Below are positions 35,224 through 43,140 of a stretch of DNA of 64,000 nucleotides, piece after piece. The position numbers were made by a program, and so were the translations under genes. Under the pieces are notes generated by a model. That model did no database searches and was not told where the DNA came from. It was given only the letters and a program-made list of their open reading frames with translations. This DNA is from Alteribacter populi (GTDB lineage: Bacteria > Bacillota > Bacilli > Bacillales > Salisediminibacteriaceae). The first letter of the stretch is position 1. The number at the start of each line of letters is the position of its first letter. The DNA lies in NCBI RefSeq assembly GCF_002352765.1, contig NZ_KZ293963.1, positions 890,368-954,367 on the forward strand. The letters run 5' to 3'.

Positions 35224-35229
35224 TAAATC

Positions 35230-36405
35230 TTAAATAATATTTAGTTCTTTTCCTGCTTTTTCGAATGCGTCCAGCGCTTCTTGAAGTAGCTCTTTTGATT
35301 GAGCGGCAGTTACAATCGTACGTACACGTGCTTGCCCTTTCGCTACTGTAGGGAAAGCAATTCCTTGGGCAAATACCCCGTACTCGAGAAGCTTATCAGA
35401 TAACTGGTGAGCTTTCACTTCATCGCCTACAACTACAGGTGTTACCGGCGTGTCACTATTTCCAGTATCAAAGCCGAGATCTTCAAGCTCTTTTTTGAAA
35501 AACTTCGTGTTTTCCCAAAGGCGATCAATTAATTCCGGTTCTTCTAACAACACATCAATCGCTGCTGAACAAGCTGCTGTTACAGCAGGAGGGTGCGATG
35601 TACTAAAGAGAAATGGACGGCCTTTGTGAATAAGATAATCACGGACGGCTTGGGTACTCGCTACATAGCCGCCAAGAACACCGATCGCTTTACTTAACGT
35701 TCCGACTTGGATATGGACACGGCCATTTAAATCAAAATGGTCAACAGTTCCTCTTCCATTTCGACCAAGTACACCACTTGCATGAGCATCATCAACCATG
35801 ATAAGCGCATCGTACTTTTCACAAAGTTCAACGATTTCCGGAAGCGGTGCGATGTTTCCATCCATTGAGAACACCCCATCTGTCACAACGAGACGTTTAC
35901 GATAGTCTGCTGATTCTTTTAGTGCTTCTTCTAAACTTTCCATATCAACGTGTTTGTAAATTTTTCTCCCTGCTTTTGTAAGTCTGATGCCATCAATGAT
36001 AGAAGCATGGTTTAATTCATCAGAAATAACAACATCGTCTTTTGTCAAAATTGAAGAAAGAATTGCTTGGTTTGCTGTAAATCCAGATTGAAGTACAAGT
36101 GTAGCTTCCGTATGCTTGAATTCAGCTAACTTTTTCTCAAATTCTTCGTGCATAGAAAAAGTACCCGCAATCGTACGTACAGACCCAGTTCCTGCACCGT
36201 ATTTTTCAACAGCTTCGATCGCGGCTTTTTTCATTTTAGGATGGTTTGTTAATCCCAGGTAGTTGTTTGAAGACAGTTGTATAACTTCTTTGCCGTCGAT
36301 CATAACTTTTGCACCTTGATCGGATTCGAGAGGTACGAGATTACGAAACACCCCTTGATCTTTCATTGATTGTAATTCTTCTTGTAAATATTCAAAGCCT
36401 TTCAC
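35230..36405 (-). CDS. kbl: glycine C-acetyltransferase (2-amino-3-ketobutyrate CoA ligase)
   Basis: 391 residues. PLP alpha-oxoamine synthase: YLGLTNHPKMKKAA near the N-terminus, SGFTANQAILS, DELNHASIIDG, VDDAHASGVLG, and the Schiff-base lysine in GTLSKAIGVLGG near residue 240. With CoA it splits 2-amino-3-ketobutyrate, made by Tdh, into glycine and acetyl-CoA. Start GTG behind GGAGGG. It is downstream of tdh, so the two catabolise threonine together. Confidence 0.96.
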   Translation of the reverse strand: MKGFEYLQEELQSMKDQGVFRNLVPLESDQGAKVMIDGKEVIQLSSNNYLGLTNHPKMKKAAIEAVEKYGAGTGSVRTIAGTFSMHEEFEKKLAEFKHTEATLVLQSGFTANQAILSSILTKDDVVISDELNHASIIDGIRLTKAGRKIYKHVDMESLEEALKESADYRKRLVVTDGVFSMDGNIAPLPEIVELCEKYDALIMVDDAHASGVLGRNGRGTVDHFDLNGRVHIQVGTLSKAIGVLGGYVASTQAVRDYLIHKGRPFLFSTSHPPAVTAACSAAIDVLLEEPELIDRLWENTKFFKKELEDLGFDTGNSDTPVTPVVVGDEVKAHQLSDKLLEYGVFAQGIAFPTVAKGQARVRTIVTAAQSKELLQEALDAFEKAGKELNII

Positions 36406-36466
36406 AAAAAATCCCTCCGTTTGCTTTTAGAATAGTAAGGAACAATCACGTATGTACATGAAGGCA

Positions 36467-36510
36467 GGCGCACAATTCACAGCCCTCAAAGGGAGCAATT
36501 GCTGTGCGCC
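36467..36510. repeat. hairpin between tdh and kbl
   Basis: GGCGCACA and TGTGCGCC pair, with an interior CCCTC/GGGAG stem around AAA. It begins 11 bases behind the tdh stop and has no T-run, so it is more likely an mRNA processing or stability element, or a small repeat, than a terminator. Confidence 0.55.
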
Positions 36511-36520
36511 ACAACATCAC

Positions 36521-37561
36521 TTACGGATGCAATACTACTTTTCCACATTTACCTTCAATCATCAAGTTAAACCCTTTTTCGAAATCTTCGAGTGGGAAGT
36601 GATGGGTAATCATCGGTTTTACATCCACTTGACCAGAACTTAATAAACCAGACACTTGTTGCCATGTTTCGTACATTTTGCGACCGGTTATACCTTGAAC
36701 AGTAATCCCTTTAAATACGATATCATTGGTCACATCGATTTCAACTGGACGAATAGGTAAGCTTAAAATTGAGACACGACCTCCATTGGTGACCATTTTA
36801 AACCCTTGGTTCATCGCGATTGGGTGACCGCTCATTTCACAGACGACGTCTACACCTTCTTGGTTCGTTAATTGATTTACTACTTCAAGAGGATCTTCAT
36901 TCATTGAATTAACAACGGTTGTAGCGCCCATTTGTTTTGCTAAGTCAAGACGGTATTCGTTGAGGTCAAAGGCAATCACTTGGGAAGCGCCACATGCTTT
37001 AGCCACGCCAACAGCCATGATACCAATGGGCCCGCAACCGATGATCGCAACCGTTTTACCAGCGACGTCACCGGCAAGAACTGTATGGACACCATTCCCG
37101 AAAGGCTCTTGAACACTTGCTACGTCAAAAGGAAGATCAGGGTCGTTTTTCCAAAGGTTTTCCGCCGGCAAAGCTACATATTCTGCAAAGCAACCGTCAC
37201 GGTCAACACCGATAATTTGTGTGTTCGCACATATGTGAGCTTGCCCTGTTCGACATTGTTTACACTCTCCACAAACGATATGCGTTTCGGCAGAGACGTG
37301 CTCACCTACTTCAACATTGGTTACTTGTTTTCCTTTTTCAACTACAACACCGGCAAATTCATGCCCAAATACATATGGAGGGTTTACCCGACTTTGAGAC
37401 CACTCATCCCAAGAATAAATGTGGACATCCGTGCCACAAATCGAAGTGGCCTTTACTTGAATTAATACTTCATGATCATTTATTTGAGGAATAGGTACTT
37501 GCTCCAGTTTTGCGCCTGGGGATCTTTCTGGTTTAACGATTGCTTTCATTTTGCCTTGCAT
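36521..37561 (-). CDS. tdh: L-threonine 3-dehydrogenase
   Basis: 346 residues. Zinc-dependent medium-chain dehydrogenase: catalytic zinc residues in SICGTDVHIYSWDEW and GHEFAG, the structural zinc cysteines in CGECKQCRTGQAHIC near 95-110, and the NAD-binding GCGPIGIMAVGVAKA near 170. It oxidises threonine to 2-amino-3-ketobutyrate for Kbl. Ribosome site AGGGGTG. The sigma-A promoter is at 37604-37632. Confidence 0.96.
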   Translation of the reverse strand: MQGKMKAIVKPERSPGAKLEQVPIPQINDHEVLIQVKATSICGTDVHIYSWDEWSQSRVNPPYVFGHEFAGVVVEKGKQVTNVEVGEHVSAETHIVCGECKQCRTGQAHICANTQIIGVDRDGCFAEYVALPAENLWKNDPDLPFDVASVQEPFGNGVHTVLAGDVAGKTVAIIGCGPIGIMAVGVAKACGASQVIAFDLNEYRLDLAKQMGATTVVNSMNEDPLEVVNQLTNQEGVDVVCEMSGHPIAMNQGFKMVTNGGRVSILSLPIRPVEIDVTNDIVFKGITVQGITGRKMYETWQQVSGLLSSGQVDVKPMITHHFPLEDFEKGFNLMIEGKCGKVVLHP

Positions 37562-37603
37562 TTAATACACCCCTTTTGAAAAATTCCCGTTATATTCTCA
37601 TCT

Positions 37604-37632
37604 ATTTTAGCATGGGGGTTTGTTTGCGTAAA
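37604..37632 (-). promoter_or_regulatory. tdh-kbl promoter
   Basis: On the minus strand TTTACG (37627-37632), 17 bases and TAAAAT (37604-37609), about 45 bp upstream of tdh. Confidence 0.6.
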
Positions 37633-37711
37633 CCGAACTGTTTTCTCTGGAAGGACATTTGCGCGCCTGAAAAATTTTCTCTTAATATTTTTTAAAGATT
37701 CCCCTCTTAAT

Positions 37712-37725
37712 TGTAAGGGTTTACA
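37712..37725. promoter_or_regulatory. near-cre sequence upstream of tdh
   Basis: On the minus strand TGTAAACCCTTACA differs from the CcpA cre consensus at the central CG. It lies about 80 bp upstream of the tdh -35. Tentative. Confidence 0.25.
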
Positions 37726-37865
37726 TTTCGGAGTAAAATATTTCTATTTTAGTCGATTTCAAAAAGGCCAAAGAAGACCAGGCAGGGCGCGGAAATTGCG
37801 AATTTCGATCGTGTGCAACGAAAATGTTTAGACAGCTATTATTCCCAACTCTCAAACTTCCACTT

Positions 37866-38050
37866 AACTTTTGGTTGTTTTCGTAAAGTTTGTTGCTTCT
37901 TGAGCGCAATGTAAGTTCTATAAGAAAACCCGTATAGCGATCTTTTATTAAATATAGTGTTAGCTTCCACCGCATGTTTTAGTGTCTCAAGGATGCTTTA
38001 CCCATGAAACGAGTGGTTTGAAGGTAACTGTCCGTTTATAAATTCTTTCA
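37866..38050. repeat. composite repeat between korB and tdh
   Basis: Starts with GGTTGTTTTCGTAAAGTTTGTTGC (split here as GGTTGTTTTCG and TAAAGTTTGTTGC) and TTGAGCGCAATG, seen inverted at 56580-56622. It continues into the CTTTTATTAAATA..TCTCAAGGATGCTTT..TTATAAATTCTT element shared with 31596-31760. Open frames here are shadows of the repeat. Confidence 0.55.
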
Positions 38051-38052
38051 AG

Positions 38053-38077
38053 GAAAAAGGCGCCTCGAAAGACGCCA
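38053..38077 (-). terminator. korB terminator
   Basis: On the minus strand GGCGTC, a six-base loop and GGCGCC (one G-U pair) are followed by TTTTTCC. Confidence 0.65.
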
Positions 38078-38095
38078 TTCACTAATTAAATGAGA

Positions 38096-38962
38096 TTACA
38101 TAAATTCTGAGACGAGCTTTTCAAACTGCTTCTTCTCAAGTTCAAGCGTTTGACCGGCCAAAGCTTCTTCTTGAAATCCACTTACGAGTTGTTCATATGA
38201 AGGTTTTTCTTTATTCTGGTAGATAAGTCCGGTGACTAACCCGTCATGTTTCATGAGCGTATTCATCGCCATCGCTCGATCAGACGGATCGTAATTCTCC
38301 ACCGCACTCAGCTTCGTAATATTCTCTTTAAACCATTCGTAGGTATTAACCTTATTAAACGTGACACACGGGCTGAAAACATTTATGAATGAAAAACCTT
38401 TATGTGCAATCCCTTGTTCAATTAACGAGGTAAGCTCTTTTAAGTCACTGGAGAAGCTTTGTGCGACAAACCCAGACCCTGCAGATAGTGCCATTTCCAT
38501 TACGTTAAGCGCTGATTCAATGGACCCTCCCGGTGTACTTTTCGTTTTGAAGCCCATCTCACTGCTAGGAGACGTTTGCCCTTTTGTCAGTCCGTAAATT
38601 TGATTATCCATGACGATATACGTCACATCAATATTGCGGCGAATCGCATGAACGGTGTGTCCCATTCCGATCGCAAAGCCGTCACCATCGCCTCCTGAAG
38701 CAATTACCGTTAATTCACGGTTAGCCATTTTTACACCTTGAGCGATCGGGAGTGAACGACCGTGAATACCATGAAATCCATATGCATTAATATAACCAGA
38801 AATCCTTCCCGAACAACCAATGCCACTAACGACTGCTATTTTATCAGGCTCCAAGCCAGCATTAGCAGCTGCACGCTGAATCGCCGCTTGAACAGAAAAA
38901 TCGCCACACCCTGGGCACCAGTTCGGTTTTACATTATTACGAAAATCTTTAAACGTTGCCAT
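38096..38962 (-). CDS. korB: 2-oxoacid:ferredoxin oxidoreductase, beta subunit
   Basis: 288 residues. The TPP-binding subunit of a KorAB-type 2-oxoacid (probably 2-oxoglutarate) ferredoxin oxidoreductase. Visible are NWCPGCGDFSVQAA with cluster-type cysteines, GIGCSGRISGYINAYGFHGIHGRS, the TPP signature GGDGDGFAIGMGHTVHA and MDNQIYGLTKGQTSP. I chose ATG 38962, behind AAGGAG and one base after the korA stop; the open frame extends further in the korA region but has no support. It would form oxidative decarboxylation products and reduced ferredoxin with KorA. Confidence 0.93.
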   Translation of the reverse strand: MATFKDFRNNVKPNWCPGCGDFSVQAAIQRAAANAGLEPDKIAVVSGIGCSGRISGYINAYGFHGIHGRSLPIAQGVKMANRELTVIASGGDGDGFAIGMGHTVHAIRRNIDVTYIVMDNQIYGLTKGQTSPSSEMGFKTKSTPGGSIESALNVMEMALSAGSGFVAQSFSSDLKELTSLIEQGIAHKGFSFINVFSPCVTFNKVNTYEWFKENITKLSAVENYDPSDRAMAMNTLMKHDGLVTGLIYQNKEKPSYEQLVSGFQEEALAGQTLELEKKQFEKLVSEFM

Positions 38963-38963
38963 T

Positions 38964-40706
38964 TTAAAACAACTCCTTGCACGCTTCGTGAATTTCTGCT
39001 GGCAGAAATGGGTTTCCATCATACTTATTAACAGGGGTAAGCTCTTTTGAGCCAACTTCCATTTTAATGAGTTGGGCCAGTTGTCCGGTTGCATTGTTCT
39101 CAATAACAACGACATTTTTCGCTTGCTCGATTAGCTTTGCAATTTCATTACTCGGAAATGGGTGAAGCAACCGGACGTGACCATGATTGACCTTTAAACC
39201 GTCTTTTTCCAGGCGAGGAAGAGCTTCTTGAATTGTTCCCCTAGTGGAATTAAATCCAAGAATGAGAAGATCAGCTTGTTCATGACGAACATCCTTAAAT
39301 ACCGGTTCAGGAAAAGTGTTTGGCAACCTATTAAGCTTTTTCAAGCGCTTATCCATTTGTGCTTTTCGATTTTTAGGACTTTCCGATGGTTTCCCTTGTT
39401 CATTATGCTCTACGCCCGTTACATGATGGATGCCGTTTTTCATTCCTGGAATGACTCGAGTAGAAACACCGTCTTCAGTTACTTCATACCGCTTAAAGTA
39501 CTCTTTTCCTTCAAGTTCTGGCATTTCCTTTTGGGGATCAAATTTTCCTCGGCGGATTTTTATATTTTCGTAGTTTAATGGTTCAACTGTTTGCTTTCCT
39601 AATGACAAAGCCAAATCAGACATGACAATGACTGGACACTGGTATTCTTCAGCTAAATTAAACGCTTCGATCGTATCATAAAAAGCCTCTTCCACAGTAG
39701 ATGGTGCCATGACAATCTTTGGAATCTCACCATGTGTGCCGTAAATAAGCGCCATGACGTCAGATTGCTCCTGTTTTGTGGGCAGGCCAGTACTTGGCCC
39801 ACCCCTTTGGGTATCTACGATAACAAGCGGTGTTTCTGTAATACCAGATAATCCGATACCTTCCATCATTAAGGAAAGACCTGGACCAGCTGAGGCAGAC
39901 AAGGAGCGAACGCCAGCATAATTGGCACCAATCGCCATCGTACATGCTGCAATTTCATCTTCTGTTTGAATAACCGTCCCCCCGTGCTCCGGTAGCTTTT
40001 TAATTAAGTATTCCATAATTTCAGAGGCAGGCGTAATCGGATAAGCAGGCATAAAGCGAGCTCCAGCAGCTAAAGCACCGAGGGCAATGGCATCATTACC
40101 AATCATAAACATCCGTCTATTTACTTCTACATCGGCTAACTGGAAATCTCCTAGAGCATCTCCTGCTTCACTATTAAACCGATTCATCCCCTCCCGGATC
40201 GCATCCATATTTTTTTTAACAACAGCATCGCCTTTTCGGGAAAAAATCTGTTCTACTACGCTCGTAAAGTCTTCGGGTTTCACACCTAGTAAAGCACTGG
40301 AGGCACCTACGGCTACCATGTTTTTCATGAGGGAAGTACCAAGATCATTTGCTATTTCCGTAAATGGGATCGGAAACAACCTCACAGAAGCGTTATCCGG
40401 TTTGACAGGGGAAAATTTGCTGTCAGCAACGATTACGCCTCCATCTTTTAATTCATGAACATTGACATCAATTGTTTCCTGATCGAAAGCGACAAGAATA
40501 TCTAAGTCGTCTGAGATCGAATTCATTGGAGTTGTGCTTACACGAATTTTATTATTCGTATGCCCTCCTTTAATTCGCGAAGAAAAATGCCGATATCCAT
40601 ATAAGTAATACCCAAGACGATTAAGTGCCATAGAGAAAATTTCTCCGGTACTCTCAATACCTTCACCTTGCTGTCCGCCAACCTTCCACGACAGTTGATT
40701 AATCAT
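38964..40706 (-). CDS. korA: 2-oxoacid:ferredoxin oxidoreductase, alpha subunit (gamma domain fused)
   Basis: 580 residues. The N-terminal gamma-type domain (WKVGGQQGEGIESTGEIF, about 1-190) is fused to the alpha pyrimidine-binding domain (FMPAYPITPASEIMEYL near 220, GPGLSLMMEGIGLSG, DTQRGGPSTGLPT) and a C-terminal transketolase-like domain (LILGFNSTRGTIQEALP). With KorB it forms an alpha-beta type CoA-dependent enzyme. Ribosome site AAAGGAGTG. It lies between spoVS and tdh, where B. subtilis, as I recall, has no such pair. Confidence 0.93.
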   Translation of the reverse strand: MINQLSWKVGGQQGEGIESTGEIFSMALNRLGYYLYGYRHFSSRIKGGHTNNKIRVSTTPMNSISDDLDILVAFDQETIDVNVHELKDGGVIVADSKFSPVKPDNASVRLFPIPFTEIANDLGTSLMKNMVAVGASSALLGVKPEDFTSVVEQIFSRKGDAVVKKNMDAIREGMNRFNSEAGDALGDFQLADVEVNRRMFMIGNDAIALGALAAGARFMPAYPITPASEIMEYLIKKLPEHGGTVIQTEDEIAACTMAIGANYAGVRSLSASAGPGLSLMMEGIGLSGITETPLVIVDTQRGGPSTGLPTKQEQSDVMALIYGTHGEIPKIVMAPSTVEEAFYDTIEAFNLAEEYQCPVIVMSDLALSLGKQTVEPLNYENIKIRRGKFDPQKEMPELEGKEYFKRYEVTEDGVSTRVIPGMKNGIHHVTGVEHNEQGKPSESPKNRKAQMDKRLKKLNRLPNTFPEPVFKDVRHEQADLLILGFNSTRGTIQEALPRLEKDGLKVNHGHVRLLHPFPSNEIAKLIEQAKNVVVIENNATGQLAQLIKMEVGSKELTPVNKYDGNPFLPAEIHEACKELF

Positions 40707-41188
40707 TTTTTACACTCCTTTATAATCGACGCTCATTACTTACGTGTATTTTCATGAAGGTTATAGATTAATATCCTATTATTTAATGGCTATTCAACCT
40801 ACCATTATGTATGTCGTTTTCCGTAGGTTTAACATAATGGTTTAACATCAATTGCGTTGAAAAGACGCTCAAAAGAGTTGCGATAACAGCCTTTCATTTT
40901 AAAACCTCTTTATGACAACCTATGCTCGTCTGAGTGATTTAACGCTTGTAATCATAGTCGAATTTTCTTTATTATTCCGACAAAAACTTCTTGCGAATAA
41001 CAAAGAGGGCGTCTCAAAAGGTCAAATTTCAACCTATTGTGACGCCCTGAAAACCAAATGCCTATTAATAGAAAATTCATTATCAAATTCTGACTGTCTT
41101 TCTTTAACAACAATTTCAAAAAGGGGGGGGGACAATAACCGAAGATACTTTTCCAGCTATAGTTTCCGTCCTTCTTTGAACAGCTTAC
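40707..41188. other. 482-bp intergenic region between korA and spoVS
   Basis: Contains the korA upstream region, a fragment related to the AAAACGCTCAAAAAG..AACAGCC repeat (about 40855-40900), a hairpin AGGGCGTC/GACGCCCT (41006-41048) and a run of nine G at 41123-41131. No convincing gene. Confidence 0.5.
40998..41050 (-). terminator. hairpin downstream of spoVS
   Basis: On the minus strand AGGGCGTC, an inner AGGT/ACCT pairing and GACGCCCT are followed by CTTTG. It could terminate spoVS transcription, although it is about 140 bases behind the stop; it may be a repeat end instead. Confidence 0.45.
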
Positions 41189-41449
41189 CTAACGAGGTTC
41201 AATAATTAATTTAATGGCCGTTCGTTCATCGCCATCAATTTGGATGTCGGTAAATGCGGGTATACAAATCAAATCAATACCGCTAGGAGCAACAAATCCT
41301 CTTGCGATCGCTACGGCTTTAATAGACTGGTTTAATGCACCAGCACCGATTGCTTGAATTTCCGCTGCGCCTCTCTCTCGAATGACTCCTGCTAAAGCAC
41401 CGGCAACAGAGTTAGGGTTAGATTTTGCTGAAACTTTTAATACTTCCAC
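41189..41449 (-). CDS. spoVS: stage V sporulation protein S
   Basis: 86 residues, nearly invariant among Bacillaceae: EVLKVSAKSNPNSVAGALAG, GAAEIQAIGAGALNQSIKA, AIARGFVAPSGIDL. An ALBA-like nucleic-acid-binding fold needed for spore coat assembly and progression past stage V. Start is GTG behind AAGGAGG. Downstream of rny and ymdB as in B. subtilis. Confidence 0.97.
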   Translation of the reverse strand: MEVLKVSAKSNPNSVAGALAGVIRERGAAEIQAIGAGALNQSIKAVAIARGFVAPSGIDLICIPAFTDIQIDGDERTAIKLIIEPR

Positions 41450-41583
41450 TTTAGGACCTCCTTAGGATGGTTTATCGTGTATAGGACTGTTAGGGCAAAA
41501 ACATAACGAACAATCAATCTCCGTCTGAAAAACTCTCTGACTTTATTTGCTTTGTGAGCAAGAGACGTCTTGACTGTACTCAT
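41437..41583 (-). CDS. candidate small ORF ahead of spoVS
   Basis: 48 codons from ATG at 41583, behind GAGGT at six bases, ending 13 bases inside spoVS in another frame. The product is basic with one hydrophobic stretch (LIVRYVFALTVLYTI), and its end carries the spoVS ribosome site. It is either a leader peptide coupled to spoVS or a chance frame. No known family. Confidence 0.3.
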   Translation of the reverse strand: MSTVKTSLAHKANKVREFFRRRLIVRYVFALTVLYTINHPKEVLKWKY

Positions 41584-41659
41584 ACATTTACCTCGTTTTG
41601 TATATATTCAAAACCAATAAAATTATTCCTTCCGGAAGTTTTGCCTATTTTTAAGAAGT

Positions 41660-42454
41660 TTAGTCGAAAAATGGCTGATCATCATTAATAACGATCCTCT
41701 TGATTGATTCTGCATTTCCCGTTTGTTTATTGAGTGAAATGAAGACTCCGTTTAATTGTTCCCTGCCTTTAGTAACTTCAAACCTAGTTGGTAAATTTGT
41801 TAAAAACTTATGGATGACCGCTTCCTTATCAACACCTAGAATTCCATCATATGGGCCCGTCATCCCGACGTCTGTTATAAAGCCTGTGCCTTCTGGCAAA
41901 ATGCGGTTATCAGCGGTTTGAACATGGGTATGAGTACCAACTACCGCTGATGCACGTCCATCCAAATACCATCCCATCGCTTGTTTTTCACTTGTCGCCT
42001 CAGCATGGAAGTCCACTAGAATATGCTTTGTCTTCTCAGATGCCTCAGCAATGAGTTCGTCAGCTTTTCGAAATGGGCAATCAATCGGTGGCATAAATGT
42101 CCGACCTTGTAAGCTTATAACAGCTATCGTTTGTGAACCTACTTGCTTATATGTAATCCCTGTTCCTGGATTCCCTTCCGGAAAGTTACCCGGACGAATC
42201 ATATCGTGTTTATCATCAATAAATTCAAAGATTTCTTTTTTATCCCATGAATGGTTTCCTAACGTTATCACATTAGCTCCGGCTTCTTTTATCTCATGGT
42301 AGACCTTTTCTGTGATACCTTTACCAGCAGCTGCATTTTCCCCATTGACGATCGTTACATCCGGACGGTACTTACTTTGTAATTTCTTTAAGTATTCTTT
42401 AAGCATGTTTCGACCTGGAGATCCGACAACATCACCTATAAATAATAATTTCAT
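41660..42454 (-). CDS. ymdB: YmdB-type metallophosphoesterase (TIGR00282)
   Basis: 264 residues. Motifs FIGDVVGSPGR (metal Asp), VNGENAAAGKGIT, LGNHSWDKKE, VDFHAEATSEK and GTHTHVQTAD define the family, a di-iron phosphoesterase acting on 2',3'-cyclic nucleotides. In B. subtilis it controls late adaptive responses such as biofilm versus motility. Ribosome site AAGGAG. It follows rny, but about 680 bp of repeats separate the two here. Confidence 0.95.
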   Translation of the reverse strand: MKLLFIGDVVGSPGRNMLKEYLKKLQSKYRPDVTIVNGENAAAGKGITEKVYHEIKEAGANVITLGNHSWDKKEIFEFIDDKHDMIRPGNFPEGNPGTGITYKQVGSQTIAVISLQGRTFMPPIDCPFRKADELIAEASEKTKHILVDFHAEATSEKQAMGWYLDGRASAVVGTHTHVQTADNRILPEGTGFITDVGMTGPYDGILGVDKEAVIHKFLTNLPTRFEVTKGREQLNGVFISLNKQTGNAESIKRIVINDDQPFFD

Positions 42455-42628
42455 AATAAATGCACTCCTTTTTTCAAGCCTGATGCCTGTTCATACTTTA
42501 TCCTTTGATTCTTTTTTCATTCTTCTAGCGCAAGCGCCTTAGTTACCTATAACATAGGGAACTTGGATTGCCACTATCACTAACCTTAAGTGTACTTGTA
42601 CACACTCGACTCCTTTTAGGCTCATTTA

Positions 42629-42957
42629 GGGATTGCTGAATAACTCTAGAACTCAAATACAAAGGGTACCACTTCCATGGCTTCGCTTTACGTAGGCAAC
42701 GCTTCAGCCTCCTCATTCGCGAAGGCGTGCTCACTGCGGGGTCTTCTGCTGCTCCTGCGGTTCCTCGTCGCAAAAAGACCATTGTTGCTTTTCCTGAGGG
42801 AGTCTCCGCCATTGCAGCAGCACCCTTGGCTCCCACATGTGTATCTCAAAATCAGTGCAAGTCTTTTAGCAAAAGAAGAGGTATTTCCTTGCAGATTCTC
42901 TCCATGAGAAAGAGCATATCCCCTTGCCATGTAGGCGTATGCTACTTATTCAGCACC
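42629..42957. repeat. MITE copy B (TGCTGAATAA-type ends) with nested GC-rich repeat
   Basis: Ends GGGATTGCTGAATAACTC and TTATTCAGCA are inverted. The GC-rich block with AACGCTTCAGCCTCCTC, CTGCGGGGTCTTC and GAGTCTCCGCC lies inside at 42688-42836. The flanking interior matches copies A and C. The 679-bp gap between ymdB and rny is essentially this element plus a GC-rich fragment at 42972-43030. Open frames over it are artefacts. Confidence 0.75.
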
Positions 42958-43106
42958 CCCCCATTTAAACACGCCACTTAGAGCGGACGCTTTCTGCGGG
43001 CACGGCTCGAGCTGTTCCCACTGAAGTCGCACCTTCGCTCACCACACAACAACTCAGTCTTAACTTCTTTGATAACAACACTAAACTTTAATAGAGCCAA
43101 AAATAT

Positions 43107-43140
43107 AAAAATAAAGTGGCAAAAAGCGCCACTTTATTTT
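43107..43140 (-). terminator. rny terminator overlapping the stop
   Basis: On the minus strand AAATAAAGTGGC, a loop and GCCACTTTATTTTT. The stem includes the rny stop codon. Confidence 0.8.

Noticed and set aside
37721..37975. 84-codon frame between tdh and korB
   Set aside because: It lies in the composite repeat and has no start signal.
38963..39115. 51-codon N-terminal extension of korB
   Set aside because: It overlaps korA, has no start signal, and KorB normally begins at MATFKDF.
42543..42981. Several overlapping 76-97 codon frames
   Set aside because: All derive from MITE copy B and its nested repeat; no family match or start signals.
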